Assembly: GCA_963924555.1 (NCBI GenBank) | Contig: OZ004594.1 | Coordinates: 248,001 to 312,000 of the forward strand | DNA from: Crambe crambe | Taxonomy: Eukaryota > Porifera > Demospongiae > Poecilosclerida > Crambeidae | Length of the DNA stretch: 64,000 nucleotides | Reading direction: 5' to 3' | In this document: positions 1 to 11,690 of the stretch, piece after piece | How positions within the stretch are numbered: the stretch's first letter is position 1 | How the letters are laid out: every line of letters begins with the position of its first letter | Made by a program: the position numbers and the translations under genes | The notes under the pieces: generated by a model | Told to the model about the DNA's origin: nothing | Databases searched by the model: none | What the model saw: only the letters and a program-made list of their open reading frames with translations

Positions 1-60
1 GGTGATTTCTTTGGCTAGCTCTTGTAGCTAACCCCGTGACCTCTGACCTCTCTGTTCCAG

Positions 61-2412
61 GAAAATGATGAACATGGAGGGAGCAAACTCTCAAGACTTG
101 AGCATGTCGATGGAGGACACTGGAGTCACCAGAATCTCACCTATAGAGTTAGACATTAAGTAAGTCTTGTTGTTATTGTTGTTATTGTTGTTGTTGTTAT
201 TTTTGTTGTCATTGTCGTCATTATTTGTTGTGTTTATAGGACTATAGAAGCTCTTCCAGAAGATTCTTCCATATTCAAGAAGACAAAGAACTTGCTGAAG
301 GAAACAGAGAAGCAACATCATCATGGAACAGGAAAGCATATTTCAGAAGAAGGTGCACTTAAGAGAGAAGACTCCTACAAACTCCTGTGGGAGGAGCTAG
401 GGAAAAAAGAACCGCTGGCTACCCGGGAATCCCTGTGTAAGACCATCCAGGGGGTGGCAGTTTTGAGGGCTCGTCTGGTATTGGCAACTTTGTTGAGCAA
501 GTGGCCAAGGGACGGTCCTCGACTGAGTACCACTTTCCTAGGATGTTCCGACATCATCCATTACTTCTGCTTGCTTGATCTCCTGTTGCACCAGCAGACC
601 ACCAAAGAAAAGGAAAAGGTAAGGCTGTCATTCTGTGCCTGCAGTTACAATGTACTATATTCTTTGATTGCAGCTGTTGCTGACAGTGTTGACATGTGGG
701 GAGGAGACAGAGATAGTGAGTCTGGCGATCATTGCTGCTCAGTGCATGAACAAGGTAGCCATCTCCAAAGAGATCAGAGTCTTCACTCACAAGGGACAGG
801 CTGAAGGAAAAATGGGAGAGTCGGTAAGGGAGAGTAAGAGAGATTACATTTACTGTGGGGGAAATAATATTTATTTTCAATATCTACAGGGAAAGATAGT
901 GATAAACAATGCTACCAGTCTGAACATCACTTAGTGAGTCAACCTGCTTGTAGCCATGGAAATAGATAGTCACATGATATGGTTCTCTCTCTAGCCATCC
1001 TGTCAATGGAATGGTGGAGTTCGCAAGTTCAGAGAATATGTCCGAACATCATAAGAAATTGACTGGTTCTGCTACCAAACAAACAGACGAAGAGAAATAT
1101 ATAGTGCCTGGTAGGCTAAGAAATAAAACTATATGCTACCTTTAATGTGGGACACACCCACCTTCAATACCCCCAGGCGATACGTTATATTACAAGGTGG
1201 AATTAGAGTCAGTGTCAGAAGCCAAGTACCCAAGATACTCCTTCACAGTCACAGGCACTCAGGAAGGGAGGTCAGGCAACCTACATAATTATTCTAATGA
1301 AGCTCTCATATTGACTACTATTTCCTTTCTAGATTTGACACAGGTTTCCTGATTCTAAGGCTCTTGATGGACAGGAATCAGCCGTTTGTGGAGTGGCTTC
1401 CTCTCATTAAGCTCTGGCCCCTCCTCATCACTGTGGCCTGTCAGCACACAGGCAAGGAGAGGTTAAAGGTCGTGACTCTACTGATGGAGGTGATCAACCT
1501 CCAGAGCAAGGACGGGGGACGTGGGGTGGACAACAGAAAGAACAGGTTGGAGTTGTCGGCTCTGAAGCCCCTCTGGCAGCTCTACACCACCATCATCAAG
1601 GATTATGGTGAGGGTGGTGTGGCAAGGGCATAGTATTGTGGGTGTGGTAGGTGTGCACTAATTAGAGGTGGTGGGAGTTATTTTTTTGTAATTTTTGCAT
1701 AGATGCCAAGACAAAGACTAACAAAACTCTTTCTCCTGAATTGGTGCGAGTGCTGACTGAGGTGTTTCTGTATGTGGAGAACCTGTCAGAAGAGTGGGGG
1801 ACGTCCCAAGAGTTGATGGTGGAAACACTCACCAAGGAAGGACTCAACATGTGGTTGGAGAAAGGCATCAGCAATGTGGCCTATGTCAGCTTGGCTCTGG
1901 GCTTAGACAATCTTGCCTCAAGAACTTTCATCGAAGAAAAGGTCCACTATAAAACAGTCGTAATTGTTCCAATACTTATACCTTCCATTCCCATTCTCCC
2001 ACACCATTCCCCATGCATTTCCATTCCCATTCCATTCCCCATGCACTTCCATTCCCATTCCATTCCCCATGCACTTCCATTCCCATTCCATTCCCCATGC
2101 ACTTCCATTCCCATTCCATTCCCCATGCACTTCCATTCCCATTCTCCATGCACTTTCCATTCTCCTTCTCCCACAGAAAAACTATAAACCACCCCCTGAA
2201 GTAGTGGAAGCCAAGTCCAGTGCTGAAAGTGTTGGGCATGGGGGTAGGATCAGTGAAGATGATGGAGAAGATGATGAAGATGAGGAACTGTAAGTGTGAG
2301 TGAAGTGTGACAGTCATGTGATCATGTCTGTGTTTTGTTACACAGTGATGATGATGATGACGATGATGAAGAGTGTGACTCATATGAAACATACTCAGAA
2401 AGTGACTACTAA
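61..2412 (+). CDS. ZZEF1: ZZEF1-like protein, C-terminal part (gene starts upstream of the window)
   Basis: Ten exons chain in consistent phase: 61-159, 240-618, 674-823, 890-933, 995-1110, 1177-1270, 1333-1607, 1703-1941, 2177-2289, 2346-2412, giving about 525 residues up to the stop. The 5' end lies outside the window. Helical segments rich in Leu (exons 2, 3, 7, 8) flank a short beta-type module ending GDTLYYKVELES, then YSFTVTG and RFDTGFLILRLLMD, which I associate from memory with the C-terminal part of ZZEF1, a very large EF-hand/ZZ-finger protein. The C-terminus is very acidic (runs of Asp/Glu in the last two exons) and ends with Tyr-containing residues. The identification rests on remembered family pattern, not a search; HECTD4 or another giant scaffold protein is the alternative. 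The reading frame is clean and the gene looks functional. Confidence 0.55.
1985..2160 (+). repeat. 28-bp minisatellite (CCATTCC/CCATGCAC type) in an intron
   Basis: About five copies of a 28-bp unit alternating ATTCCCATTCC and CCATGCACTTCC lie inside the intron 1942-2176 of the ZZEF1-like gene. Because 28 is not a multiple of 3, all three frames stay open in short stretches, which makes spurious ORFs on both strands. Confidence 0.9.
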
Positions 2413-2999
2413 CAGTTTCTTGTTTTTAGATCGTGACATTCTTAGAAAATCCATACAGTACTTATTCATAATAATTATATTATTAACATGTCTCGGTAGT
2501 ACCTCTAGAGGTGCAGCAGTTGAGTTTATATTGCAGCTATTACTAGAAGCTAGCAAGTATAGTTTGAATGCAGCTAGTTACCTCCCATAATCTCTTACTC
2601 CTGGCTCATAAGACACTTGAATAATGATAGAGTTGCAAGGTATTCAATTGATTTGAAGCACTATTCTTGCACATCTTAGACATAGCTATCACGTAGCCAT
2701 GGGTCTGCTTGGTTAAAGGGTAGAGGTAGACATAATGATATAGCTAGAACATTTTCTGTATGGCCATGTAGTTCTCTACTGTGGCTGTAACCTGACTCCT
2801 CTCTGTCTATTGAAACTGTTGCATCTGCTGCCCCAAAGACCTCTCCTCTGAAATGAAGAAGTGTAAGGGCTATGCATCACTCTCAGCATTAAGGTGGTGG
2901 AGCTTGAATCGTTATCATTATGCGCCCCTGTGTTATGCGCCCCATGCGCCAGGCCCTTGATTTCCACTTCAACATCTGCTGCCTCGCTAATAATTAACT
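2413..2999. other. Intergenic region with the promoter of array copy 1
   Basis: No convincing coding exon was seen. The last 100 bases hold the TGCGCC-rich block shared with copies 2 and 3 (about 2918-2955), annotated separately. Confidence 0.5.
2918..2956 (+). promoter_or_regulatory. Shared upstream element of the GTPase-Death array, copy 1
   Basis: A block with TATGCGCCCC, then ATGCGCC and GGCCC lies 45-80 bases before the first ATG. The same block recurs in front of copy 2 (about 13205-13247) and copy 3 (about 19848-19880) at a similar distance, while surrounding sequence has diverged more. It resembles NRF1/GC-box type core-promoter elements. Promoter function is inferred from position and conservation only. 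Confidence 0.45.
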
Positions 3000-5900
3000 A
3001 TGGACCAGGAGGAAAGACTTCAAAAGGTAAGAAACTATCAAATGGTGCCCATATTTTTTATGATATATGCCTGTGTAGTCTACCATGCCCTAACTTAGCT
3101 TGTGTATATGTAACCCGTATAATCAAAAAGGCCGCCTAGCTAGGCTGAAAAACTGCATCTGGCTATCATTATAACAGCTGCTGATTTTAGTCCAGACACT
3201 ATCTAGGCTAGCTGTGTATTTGTTTAGATGTAGAATATTCTTTAGGTTTGAGTAGAGCTATGCCATTGTGTAGTTAGCTACTTGAGTGTGCTAGAATAGT
3301 TGCTGTGACTGGTTTGTTTCCTCACAGATAAAGGAACATGAGGAAAGGATAAAGGAATTATTGGATGTAAGTTGTTTGTGGAAGTAGTTGCTTGTGTTGG
3401 TCCAGTGCCTCCTCCTCCAGTCACTGCAAGCACCTCAGGCCCATAGCAGGAGGCACATAATACATAGCAACAGCCTGTTAAGATTGAGGGGTGCTCGTTT
3501 GCAGGGAGGAGTTGCTTGTTGGAATGCTGGACTACTCGACCTTAAAGCAGTTACCTCCAGTATTATTTGCCCCACTGTTTTGAGGGTGCTCCTCATCTGG
3601 AATTTCCACAGGAAGGCCAGACCCCCTGTTCAATTTCATGACCCAAATGCTGACTCAGCATAATCCTTGTGCACCTCTGCCGGGGAAGTGGGTGGGGTCT
3701 TGAGACCTGTGTACCCCATGGCACTATTAAGCATAACATGTAACGAAGGTTCTCCATGTTTGGAGTCTGCAGCTCAAATGCCTTGCATGCTAGACCCCTG
3801 CTCAATTTTCGACAGACCATAATACCTCCATGTGGGTCTGCCGAGGGAAATGGACGGGGCCTGGTGACTCATGACCCCATGACCTTCTGGAGCATACTTC
3901 TTCACTCTACACGTTCTCCAAGTTTGGAGGCCGTAGCTCACGTGCTGTGCGTGTGGTGATTTTATTTTATTTTTATTTTTTTTTTGGGGGGGGGGGTGCA
4001 TGATGGCTGTCTTTGTGTGATGGTTGTATGGTTGTCTCACCTTCTCTCTCTCACTCCTCACAGTTGAAGGCAGACAATCAGAGTTATATAGAGGACTTTG
4101 AACAGGTGAGTGATGAGGGCGTGGCATGTGGCCCAGTCTGGTCCATACCTGGTGTGTGTTCCATGTATGCAGTGGATTGCTGGATGGAAGGAGGAGTTGG
4201 ACCAGCCCTCCCTGTCTGTGGAGAGGAGGAAGGAGCTGGAGGAGGATGTGCAGGAGTATGAGGGATTCATCCAGAGTGATAAAGAAGCCATCCATAAGTA
4301 TGAAGAAGAAATTAAGGAGGGAGAAAATGCCCTCAGGCAACTGAATTGTAAGTATCAAGATGTATAAGTACTTGGCACTAATTAGATGATGTAGCAGTAC
4401 ATGGTGTAATGTAAATAGTACCCTCAACTTCCTCAAGCTAAAATAAGTGTATGTAGCGCATGTAATTAGTAGTTGTAGAAATTAATTAGTGGTTAATTAA
4501 AAGTAGGTGAAAATAATTAAAGTTTGAACTTTTGAATGGAAAGTGCTATAGTCTTGATTTCAACACCATTCTGCTCAGAAAAATTCTCTCCTCTCTGTAC
4601 AAGTGATATCTTTCTCTAAGACTTGTGGTATCTAGATGATCAATTTTATTACTTTCTTTAAAGGAATTTTATAGAATATAAAGTGACAAAATCCTTCTTC
4701 CCTGTTCTTTAGCTTCTTCCCCTGGACCTCCCTCTGAGCCTGTCCTTCCAGCTGAAGGACCCACCAACTCTCCTACTGAATCTGGTGAGCTGACTCCTAG
4801 TAACCAAATGCAGCAACAAATCACTCACAGACCAGAGTGGACTTACTGTATCCCTTGTGCAGGAATCAGACATCATGTCTTAATTAACTGTCTAAGGTGC
4901 CTATAGAGATATCGGTAACGAGCCATAAGTGGCTTTCCCTATATTCTCACATTTGCCTCTTTTTAACCCTCAGAGTTCTATTATGTTGTGGTATTCTCTC
5001 TTCATGCTATAGGTGGAGAGAAAGAGGCACTGGCAACATCAATGGATGACAAAGGTAGGATGACTTTTAGTAAGCACCCTCCACTCCCCCTTAAACTTGA
5101 CCATATTTCCACCCCCTCTTAACCCAAAGTAATTTCATTTGTCATAATTACACAGGAGTGATGTCATCAAGTCCTCTTGACGAAGCCACTAGAATAAAAT
5201 TGGTGAGTAGAATACAGTCCTTGTAGGCATGTCCGATAATAGCATATGTTACCTATCATGTGCAGCCAATGTCAGATTTCCAGGCTTTTATATTCTGATC
5301 ATTTTTTCATAGCATGACAATGCAATGGAGAAGGGGCATATTGATACGAGTATTATCAAGGCGGTAATTGTGGGGGCAGCTGGTGCTGGCAAGTCCTCTT
5401 TTGCATCTCTCCTCTTTGATGTCATTCTTCCACATTTCCGAATCAGTACAGGAGTCATCGAGAAAGCCAAGAGGGTCATGATCACCTGTTTGAGGTTAGG
5501 TATGACTGAAGCACTAAACAATCAGGTCTGGGAGGTCGTTGGAGCTGAGGAACTTATAACTATTCTCGCAGACACCATCAATGCAAGAATTGAAATTGAT
5601 TCCACTTCTGCTATTTTTGTGCAGCAGAAAACGAATAATGGAGCCTCGAAAGGCCATGGAAGTTTTGAGTTCGCCAGTAGCCCAACACTTACCGATTATA
5701 CAGTGGCCAGAACGACTGTGATCAAGCTGATTGGTCGATCCAAGAAAGGTAGATTGCTGAAAATGACGTGGATCTACCTGATAGACAGTGGAGGGCAGCC
5801 TCAGTTCCACGAGCTTCTTACGGCTTTCCTTCGAAGTGCTACACTCGGTATCTTCGTTTTTAGGCTGTGCGATCAGCTTGATGATAAACCGCAGATCGAA

Positions 5901-7391
5901 TATTATGGAGAAGATGGCAAGCCTCTTGGTGAATCGTATCCTTTCCCCATGAGCCACAAGGAAATCTTCCAGCACTGTGTCCAGACCATCTATTCCCTTC
6001 CCTCCACTGCCGCTGCAGAGAAGGGGCAGGAGGCACCTCGGCCTAAAATCTTAGTAGTTGGGACGCATCGCAATAAAGAAGAAGATAGTCCTGAAAGTCG
6101 TGAGCAAAAGGATCGGGTGCTTAAAGGTATTTTGCATCCAGAATCAGAGTCCAACTCAAGACCAGTTAATGATGTCATCTACTATGGGAAGGGTTGCATA
6201 TTCCCCCTCAATGCTCGATCACCAAATGCAGAAGATAAGAAAGTTGTCGGCAAAATTCGAAGTGGGGTTGAACACCTTGCACCTCCACATACACCGATCC
6301 CCCTCCAATATTATGCCCTCGAGCTGGAAATTGAAAAGCAATTGAAAGATAATCAGCAACAGGTCATAAGCATTCGCGATTGTCTAAATATTGCTCGTTC
6401 TCTCCATTTCACAGAAACCGCAGGTAGAGCAGCTCTCCTTCATCTCGATAGTCTCAACCTCATTCAGTACTTCCCTTCGAGTGCTGAGGAAGTCATCTTT
6501 TGTGATCCCAATGTCCTCCTCAATAAGGTCAACGAGCTGATCAAGAAGAGCTACAGCTTGAGAGGTGGTTCAGAGCCTCAAGCCGATACTGGTGGAAAGT
6601 GGATCAACTTCCATCAGCGTGGTGAGGTGACCTTGGATATCCTTGAAAAGTTTTCTTGTGGTTATGTGCCAGGTCTGTATGACCACCACACTGTGGCCAA
6701 GATCTTTGAAGATCTGTTGATTCTTACCCCACTTGACCTTGATCTCAACCTGTACTTCATGCCCGCTTTGCTGGATATCAAGAATGTCAAAGATATTCAA
6801 CGACCAACCAAAACATGTCTCGTTATAGCGTTCCCCTCAGGGTATGCCCCCTTGGGACTCTTTTCTTCTTCTGTTGCTTTTCTTACTTCAACAAAAAACA
6901 AGTGGCCTTCTTCTTGGAAGTTTTTCCTTAAAAGTTGTCAGCTCTTCAGGAATACGATCACCTTTGAAGCAGGCTTGGCTCGTGTCACTTATTTAGATCT
7001 TTCTACTCACTTCGAGATCCATGTGGAGACCCGTGTTAAACGCAAGGTTGCTAGCATGCGCCAAATGGTGAAGACTGGTGTCTGCAAAGCTCTCGATGAA
7101 TCTATCAGAGTGCGCAACATCAGTAATGCTTCCTACACTCTTGCTTTTCCATGTCCCTGTGACTCAGGGGTTGGAAATGGGGCCGAGGATTTTCATTTGG
7201 CAGAGATTTATGATGAAAGTCTACCAGGAGAAAAGTTCTGGAAGTGTAAGAAGAATCCAGGTGAATGTGGTGAGCTTGAAAAACACCATGTGGAGTGGCT
7301 GAGCACACAAGAAAAGGAAGCTGAAGCTAAGAAAAATGATGGTAGGTAATAATAATGCTAATATAGTATATAGTGATAACCTGTCCTCTTC

Positions 7392-7427
<36 letters not shown>

Positions 7428-7791
7428 CACACACACACACACACACACTGTAGACACTCGGTGTTCTCTTGGAATGGCTGACCATTTTGAAGTGACTCAG
7501 TTGCTTAAAGATCTACACAAGGAGGACATTATAAGGTTGGGGACAGCTCTAGGATTGTCCTTCGTCAAACTGACGAAAATGGGAATGTTTCCTGATGAAA
7601 TGGTTGCTGCCTGGATAAGAGGAGACGACAATGTTAACAAGACAAGTGGTCCTCCCAGCTGGGAGAGTCTAGCCACAGCTCTCGATAAAACTCGTCACAC
7701 AGATATAGCCTCCAAGGCCAGGAAGGTGAGTATGGAAGGAGAGGTGGAGAGACACGACTTAATATTGTTATTCCAATTACAGAAGAGTTGA
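3000..7791 (+). CDS. Coiled-coil / Roc-COR-like GTPase / Death-domain protein, array copy 1
   Basis: Exons 3000-3026, 3328-3366, 4064-4105, 4173-4347, 4713-4784, 5013-5054, 5156-5202, 5313-7341, 7454-7725 and 7783-7791 give 917 residues. Residues 1-94 are a charged coiled coil (MDQEERLQK start). A Pro/Ser linker (PGPPSEP) follows. The large exon 8 holds the P-loop GAAGAGKS (residues 169-176), G3 DSGGQPQF (about 306) and G4 region VVGTHRNKE (about 402), then a COR-like helical region with LNLIQYFP and VIFCDPNVLLNKV, and a Cys-rich end (FPCPCD, WKCKK). Exon 9 encodes a Death domain (LGTALGL, PDEMVAAWIR, PSWESLATAL). The ATG inside exon 8 (5325) is not the start, since exons 1-7 splice into it in frame. 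Odd points: the G4 Asp is Asn here, and the 3' end (exons 9-10) is unrelated to that of copies 2 and 3. Likely a cytosolic signalling switch acting through Death-domain assembly (inferred). Confidence 0.85.
7394..7448 (+). repeat. Poly-C tract followed by (CA)n in the last large intron of copy 1
   Basis: An uninterrupted run of about 30 C is followed by about 11 CA units, ending a few bases before the acceptor of exon 9 (7454). It sits exactly where copy 1 stops resembling copies 2 and 3. Confidence 0.95.
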
Positions 7792-8568
7792 CTGTCAACA
7801 TTTCTCCTTCATTTCTCTAACACTCAGGTGAGCTTCAAATAGGAATAGCATGCATAGGTGTAAGATTAGAGGGGGGGGGGGATTTAAGACCTGGACAGGC
7901 TATACTTAGTGTCCTCTTTTAAGGGACATGTGTAGTCAGATAGTGTGACCTCCTTCCCTTGAGTTCTGCAAGAGACTTCCTTGGGATCATTTACTATGAT
8001 TATTTATGTGATTCTGCAGATCCAGCTCTTTTCATTGTGCTTTCCTTGGAACAGTTTCAGTAATTGATTTTTATGCACTCTGTCAATTCTGATTCGGTAA
8101 TGATCGTTAATTTATAAACATTATATTACGCGTAATGACGTGACGCGTAATTTCGAAGACCCTTACCAACTTTCAACCAAAACAACTATTGATGAGGACC
8201 TTCTCTACAGGTTCCTCTCTAACAGCAGCAGCGGCCCCTTAGGGTGTGTGTGGTGGGAAGCTGGATTCTACACTGCTCATCAAGGTAACTATGTATGTAT
8301 ACGTGTATTAAACTATACAGTAGTCCGTTGCAATTGTCCAGACACCCAAGTGGATTTTGGATCAACTTTGGTTTGGTGTGCATGACAGAAGGCTAGAAAC
8401 TCCAGGTGAAGTGAGTTTTCTTCCATTCATTTTACATTATATAATGCACCTCCCAAGCACCTCCAAGCATAACTATCTTAATGTGGACTCTTGAAGTTAC
8501 AGTTAATCCAGTAGCAAGTTATATCTTCCTTGTCCCTCTGTGTGGACCAAATAATTATCCTATTTGAA
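7792..8568. other. Non-coding stretch downstream of copy 1
   Basis: No supported gene. Contains a short poly-G run near 7870 and CG-containing TTACGCGTAATGACGTGACGCGTAA, an imperfect palindrome around 8126-8152. Several short open frames show no family resemblance. Confidence 0.5.
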
Positions 8569-9660
8569 CTATAACAATGCCCTATCAAAACGACTTACAA
8601 GATCTTGATACTCAAGATAGTAGAACAACCTATAGTATGGAACTGTCACACCTTGATGCATATCTCTCCAAAACCTTTCGATGCACTGATTGTGAACTGA
8701 ACTGCCCACAATCATACTTCCATGATCCAGACCTCTATGCTCCAGCATGTGCTGAACAACTATAACATTTTCTCCACCTTGGTCACTCCTAACACGAGAT
8801 GGCAAACCTTACTGCTGCACACCTCGAAGAAATGAATTGTAGACAGTCTAAGAACAAAGTAAGTATACAACCAGTCTACTGTAGCCATCTATTCCACAAC
8901 GAGTAATAAATCTCCACCTTACAAGTTAGTGATGGCCATCTATATTATACCAAAAATTATGATGATTAACTCCAAAAAAAAGAAAAAGAAAAAAAAAGAT
9001 GCTAGGTTTACTACTTACTGGAACAATACTTATCTATGTGCATGACATGTACATAATTAACTCTTACTGACGTGCCAAAGAGAATTGTGATCTTCTGGGA
9101 ATTAACCCTCCTCTCCAACGTAGGGCAGTTTGAATTAGATCGGTTACATGAATAGCATCACGCAGTTGAGACCGACTCACATGATAACCTAGTGACCTGA
9201 CATGTCCCATTGCCATAATTTGGATACTGTCTTCTCATTTGAACTAAAACTTCCCTCAGTTGATTATTGGAAATACTGAGAAGAGTATCACTCACAAATA
9301 GCATTCCAAATTCTCTGCGCCTCCTATATAATGTCATATGAGATACACCTAATAGTGCAGAAATTTCATTCCTCAGTGAAATAAGGTATTCAAGCTGCTC
9401 TGAAGTTATCAAATACTTTGGACGTTCTTATCTTCTGAGTTCAGGTATGATAGTGGGAACTTGAAAGGAATTGTGTGTACGGACATCACTTCTGATTAAT
9501 TCACTCTCCATTGGCTGGTTAAAGTTTTCAAATGTGTGATTAGTGTAGTTAAGTCATATTTGTATTCGGTAATAACAATCGATTCTTCCACATCAAATAG
9601 CCCATTTACTGCTTCAATTTCCATATAATCAATGATCTAAGACTGGATACAGATATTTCA
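8569..9660 (-). mobile_element. Decayed DDE-integrase transposon, reverse strand
   Basis: Read on the minus strand, fragments of one protein appear in order: an HTH-like part (EISALLGVSHMTLYRRR, 9158-9412), LRWRGG..PRRSQFSLAR (about 9060-9130), CGIDGYSRLVVYL (about 8860-8930), then [15 protein letters not shown] and [17 protein letters not shown] (8569-8805). These match the order of an rve-type integrase core: second Asp in RSDQGGEN and catalytic Glu in CIERFWRD. Stops (for example after VVYLLCS) and frame changes break it, so it is inactive. It belongs to the same broad family as the intact gene at 55941-58462, although the two proteins are clearly diverged. Confidence 0.75.
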
Positions 9661-10185
9661 AGCCTTTCAATAGTGTATGATGCATATTGTTCATTGACTT
9701 TCACTCTTGAGTAACTAGAGTTTTTATCAACATAAAAAACCGTTCCATCCCCACAATTCAGCTTCTGATTCATTTTCCATCCTGGAATGAGGGACTCTAG
9801 CTCCTAAAGGAGACTTTTAAAGGGTAATTTTTGTTTATTTGTTTGTTTGTTTGTTTGTTAATTTCAGAGTTTGAAATCATTTACAATGCTACAATGTTTT
9901 ACCTGAGAAATAAGCACCTAATATACAACTCCTCACGAATCCGATGTAAATGTGCATGCATGCATGCACGGAATTCAATGCCAGTTCTGGTATGGGGATG
10001 GAATCTGTGAATTATACTGGGTCCAATGATAGGACCCAATAATTATGGGGTCTGATATATTATTTTGGACCCAATATACCTGGGCAGATATGCTATAATA
10101 ATTATTGGACCCAGTATACCGGGCCAGAAATATATTGGACCCAGTATTAATAATTATTATTATTGGACCCAGTATACAAGGCCTT
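9661..10185. other. AT-rich spacer with TTGGACCCAGTATA repeats
   Basis: No coding signal. Between 10018 and 10180 the phrase TTGGACCCA(G/A)TATA recurs about six times, some in tandem with AATAATTATT spacers. A (GTTT)n run lies near 9833-9858 and a TGCATG repeat near 9955. Confidence 0.6.
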
Positions 10186-10414
10186 AAGAAACTATCAGAT
10201 GGTGTAATATATGCCTGTGTAGTCTACATGCCCTATTAAACTTAGCAGCTTTGTGTAGCCTAGACTCTGAACTCTGCTAGTCAAAAAGGCCGGGCCGCCT
10301 AGCTAGGCGGAAAAGCTGCAGCTGGCTGTCATTATACCAGCTGCTGATTTTAGTCCAGACACTATCTAGGCTAGCTGTGCATTTGTTTAGGTGTAGAATA
10401 TTCTTTAGGTTTGG
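10186..10414 (+). pseudogene. Orphan fragment of the array gene's first intron
   Basis: This stretch (AACTATCAGATGGTG through AGAATATTCTTTAGGTTTG) is nearly identical to intron 1 of copies 1-3 (3027-3250, 13341-13595, 19976-20225). No exon 1 or exon 2 of the array flanks it: homology stops abruptly and SPRY-like coding sequence follows. It marks a fourth, broken copy of the unit. Confidence 0.8.
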
Positions 10415-10453
10415 GAAATGGGTGTGCCCTCCTTCCTATAAAAATGTCCACAG

Positions 10454-11531
10454 GTATACATCACTGGAGTTTCGTAGTGTGCTGTGACTTCGGTGCCTCC
10501 TTGTGCTTGGGGTTAGCGAGATATCCCTTCAAACTCTCAGAGGAATACATTAAAGATCACCTGAAACACATATACAGGCATCCAGGTCTAATCTTATATA
10601 GGTCATATAGAGGATTGCTATACAGAGATGGCAAACAGCAAGATCAGTCTCTGGACACACTTGGGTGGCAGCATGGCACCTCGGTTGTGATGGAGTTCAT
10701 CTTCGATGCCAGCAAAGGCACGCTTGAAGTGATCAGAAATGGAAGAAGCATGGGAACTGCTTTTGAAAATTTAACTGGAATCTTCCAACCTGTCGTTTGC
10801 TATTATGCAGCATATGAAAAATATTTGACGTCAGAATCGTCACTTGATTTCGTAACATCTCCCAGTAGTTTAGAATCAAATACAACTTCATCATCCAGTT
10901 CTGCTGTCGATGCCGACACAATAATATGTTTCGATGACTATCACATACGTGGAAAAATTCAACTCGCGGCTGACAAAAAACCGTTTACGGAGATGAAGTG
11001 CAGTCGGGGAACTCTTTCTGCTTCCTGAATGTAAGGTGTGAAAAGCTTGGGCAGTACAGGTTCTCCTATCAAGGTGCTTCCACCTGCCTGGGGGTCACTC
11101 AAACAACTACTCCAGGTAAAGTCAAGTTGAATGATGTAGGTAATGTTTACACATCTGAAAGCCTCTACTTGTATCGGTCCTTCCAAGGGATGCTCTACGT
11201 ACAAGGTCGAGAGCAGTCCTCCAAACTGGAAGAATTTTGGATGAGTGGCTCACTTGTCGAGATGGAGGTTAATGTCGCCAGCAATGAAAGCTCTGTAAGA
11301 TTCAAAGTTAACGCAATGGATCAGGGCATTGCCTTTTCTGGACTCCAACCTCCTCTGACACCTCTGGTCGCCTTCTATGCCGGGATGGAGAAGCGGGTGA
11401 CCATCCTACACTATGAATTTGTTCCAGTTACACAGGTCATTTCTCCAGTCGAAAAATCTCTCCAACAGCTTCAACTGAAAACAAACGAATTAGGTCCAAA
11501 CGATATTCACACGATGGTGCATGGTATGTGA
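10454..11531 (+). pseudogene. Double SPRY-like domain gene, frame-broken
   Basis: Two related halves are visible. The first (10454-11025) reads GIHHWSF, then LGLARYPF, LILYRSYRGLLY and a region VVCYYAAYEKY. The second (about 11032-11531, another frame) reads ASTCLGVTQ, LYLYRSFQGMLYVQG and LVAFYAGMEKR. The parallel Leu-Tyr-Arg-Ser-(Tyr/Phe)-(Arg/Gln)-Gly blocks and the opening GIHHW (compare GVHYWEV in SPRY) support tandem SPRY/B30.2-like repeats. The first frame stops at 11026-11028 while the second is offset, so either a frameshift or a very short unrecognised intron separates them. A phase-1 acceptor precedes the first half. No start exon was found, so it is probably a gene remnant captured next to the array intron fragment. 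Confidence 0.55.
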
Positions 11532-11657
11532 TCAAAAAATAGCACAAATTTGGAATATTCTGTTGACCAAGAGCTAGCAATGATAGATATCACTTATATA
11601 TTTATTTCTTCTAGTGATCCTTGCAGGTTATTATAAATATTACAATCAGTCTGATTT

Positions 11658-11690
<33 letters not shown>
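11658..11690 (+). repeat. (GTT)n microsatellite
   Basis: About ten GTT/TTG units in a non-coding stretch. Confidence 0.9.

Noticed and set aside
1985-2165. CRISPR-like array from regularly spaced repeats
   Set aside because: Units are contiguous with no unique spacers, in an intron of an animal gene.
1918-2392. Several overlapping ORFs on both strands around 1918-2392
   Set aside because: They come from the 28-bp minisatellite in an intron; the real exons are on the plus strand on either side.
3388-3960. ORFs inside intron 2 of the array genes (3388-3960, 13790-14333, 20415-20957) repeated in all three copies
   Set aside because: Conserved only because the whole unit was duplicated. Frames are shifted by indels between copies (for example 3593 region against 13950) and the exons on both sides splice across.
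5325-5327. ATG at 5325 (and 15776, 22386) as the start of the GTPase protein
   Set aside because: Exon 8 begins 12 bases earlier with a good acceptor, and seven upstream exons chain into it in frame in all three copies.
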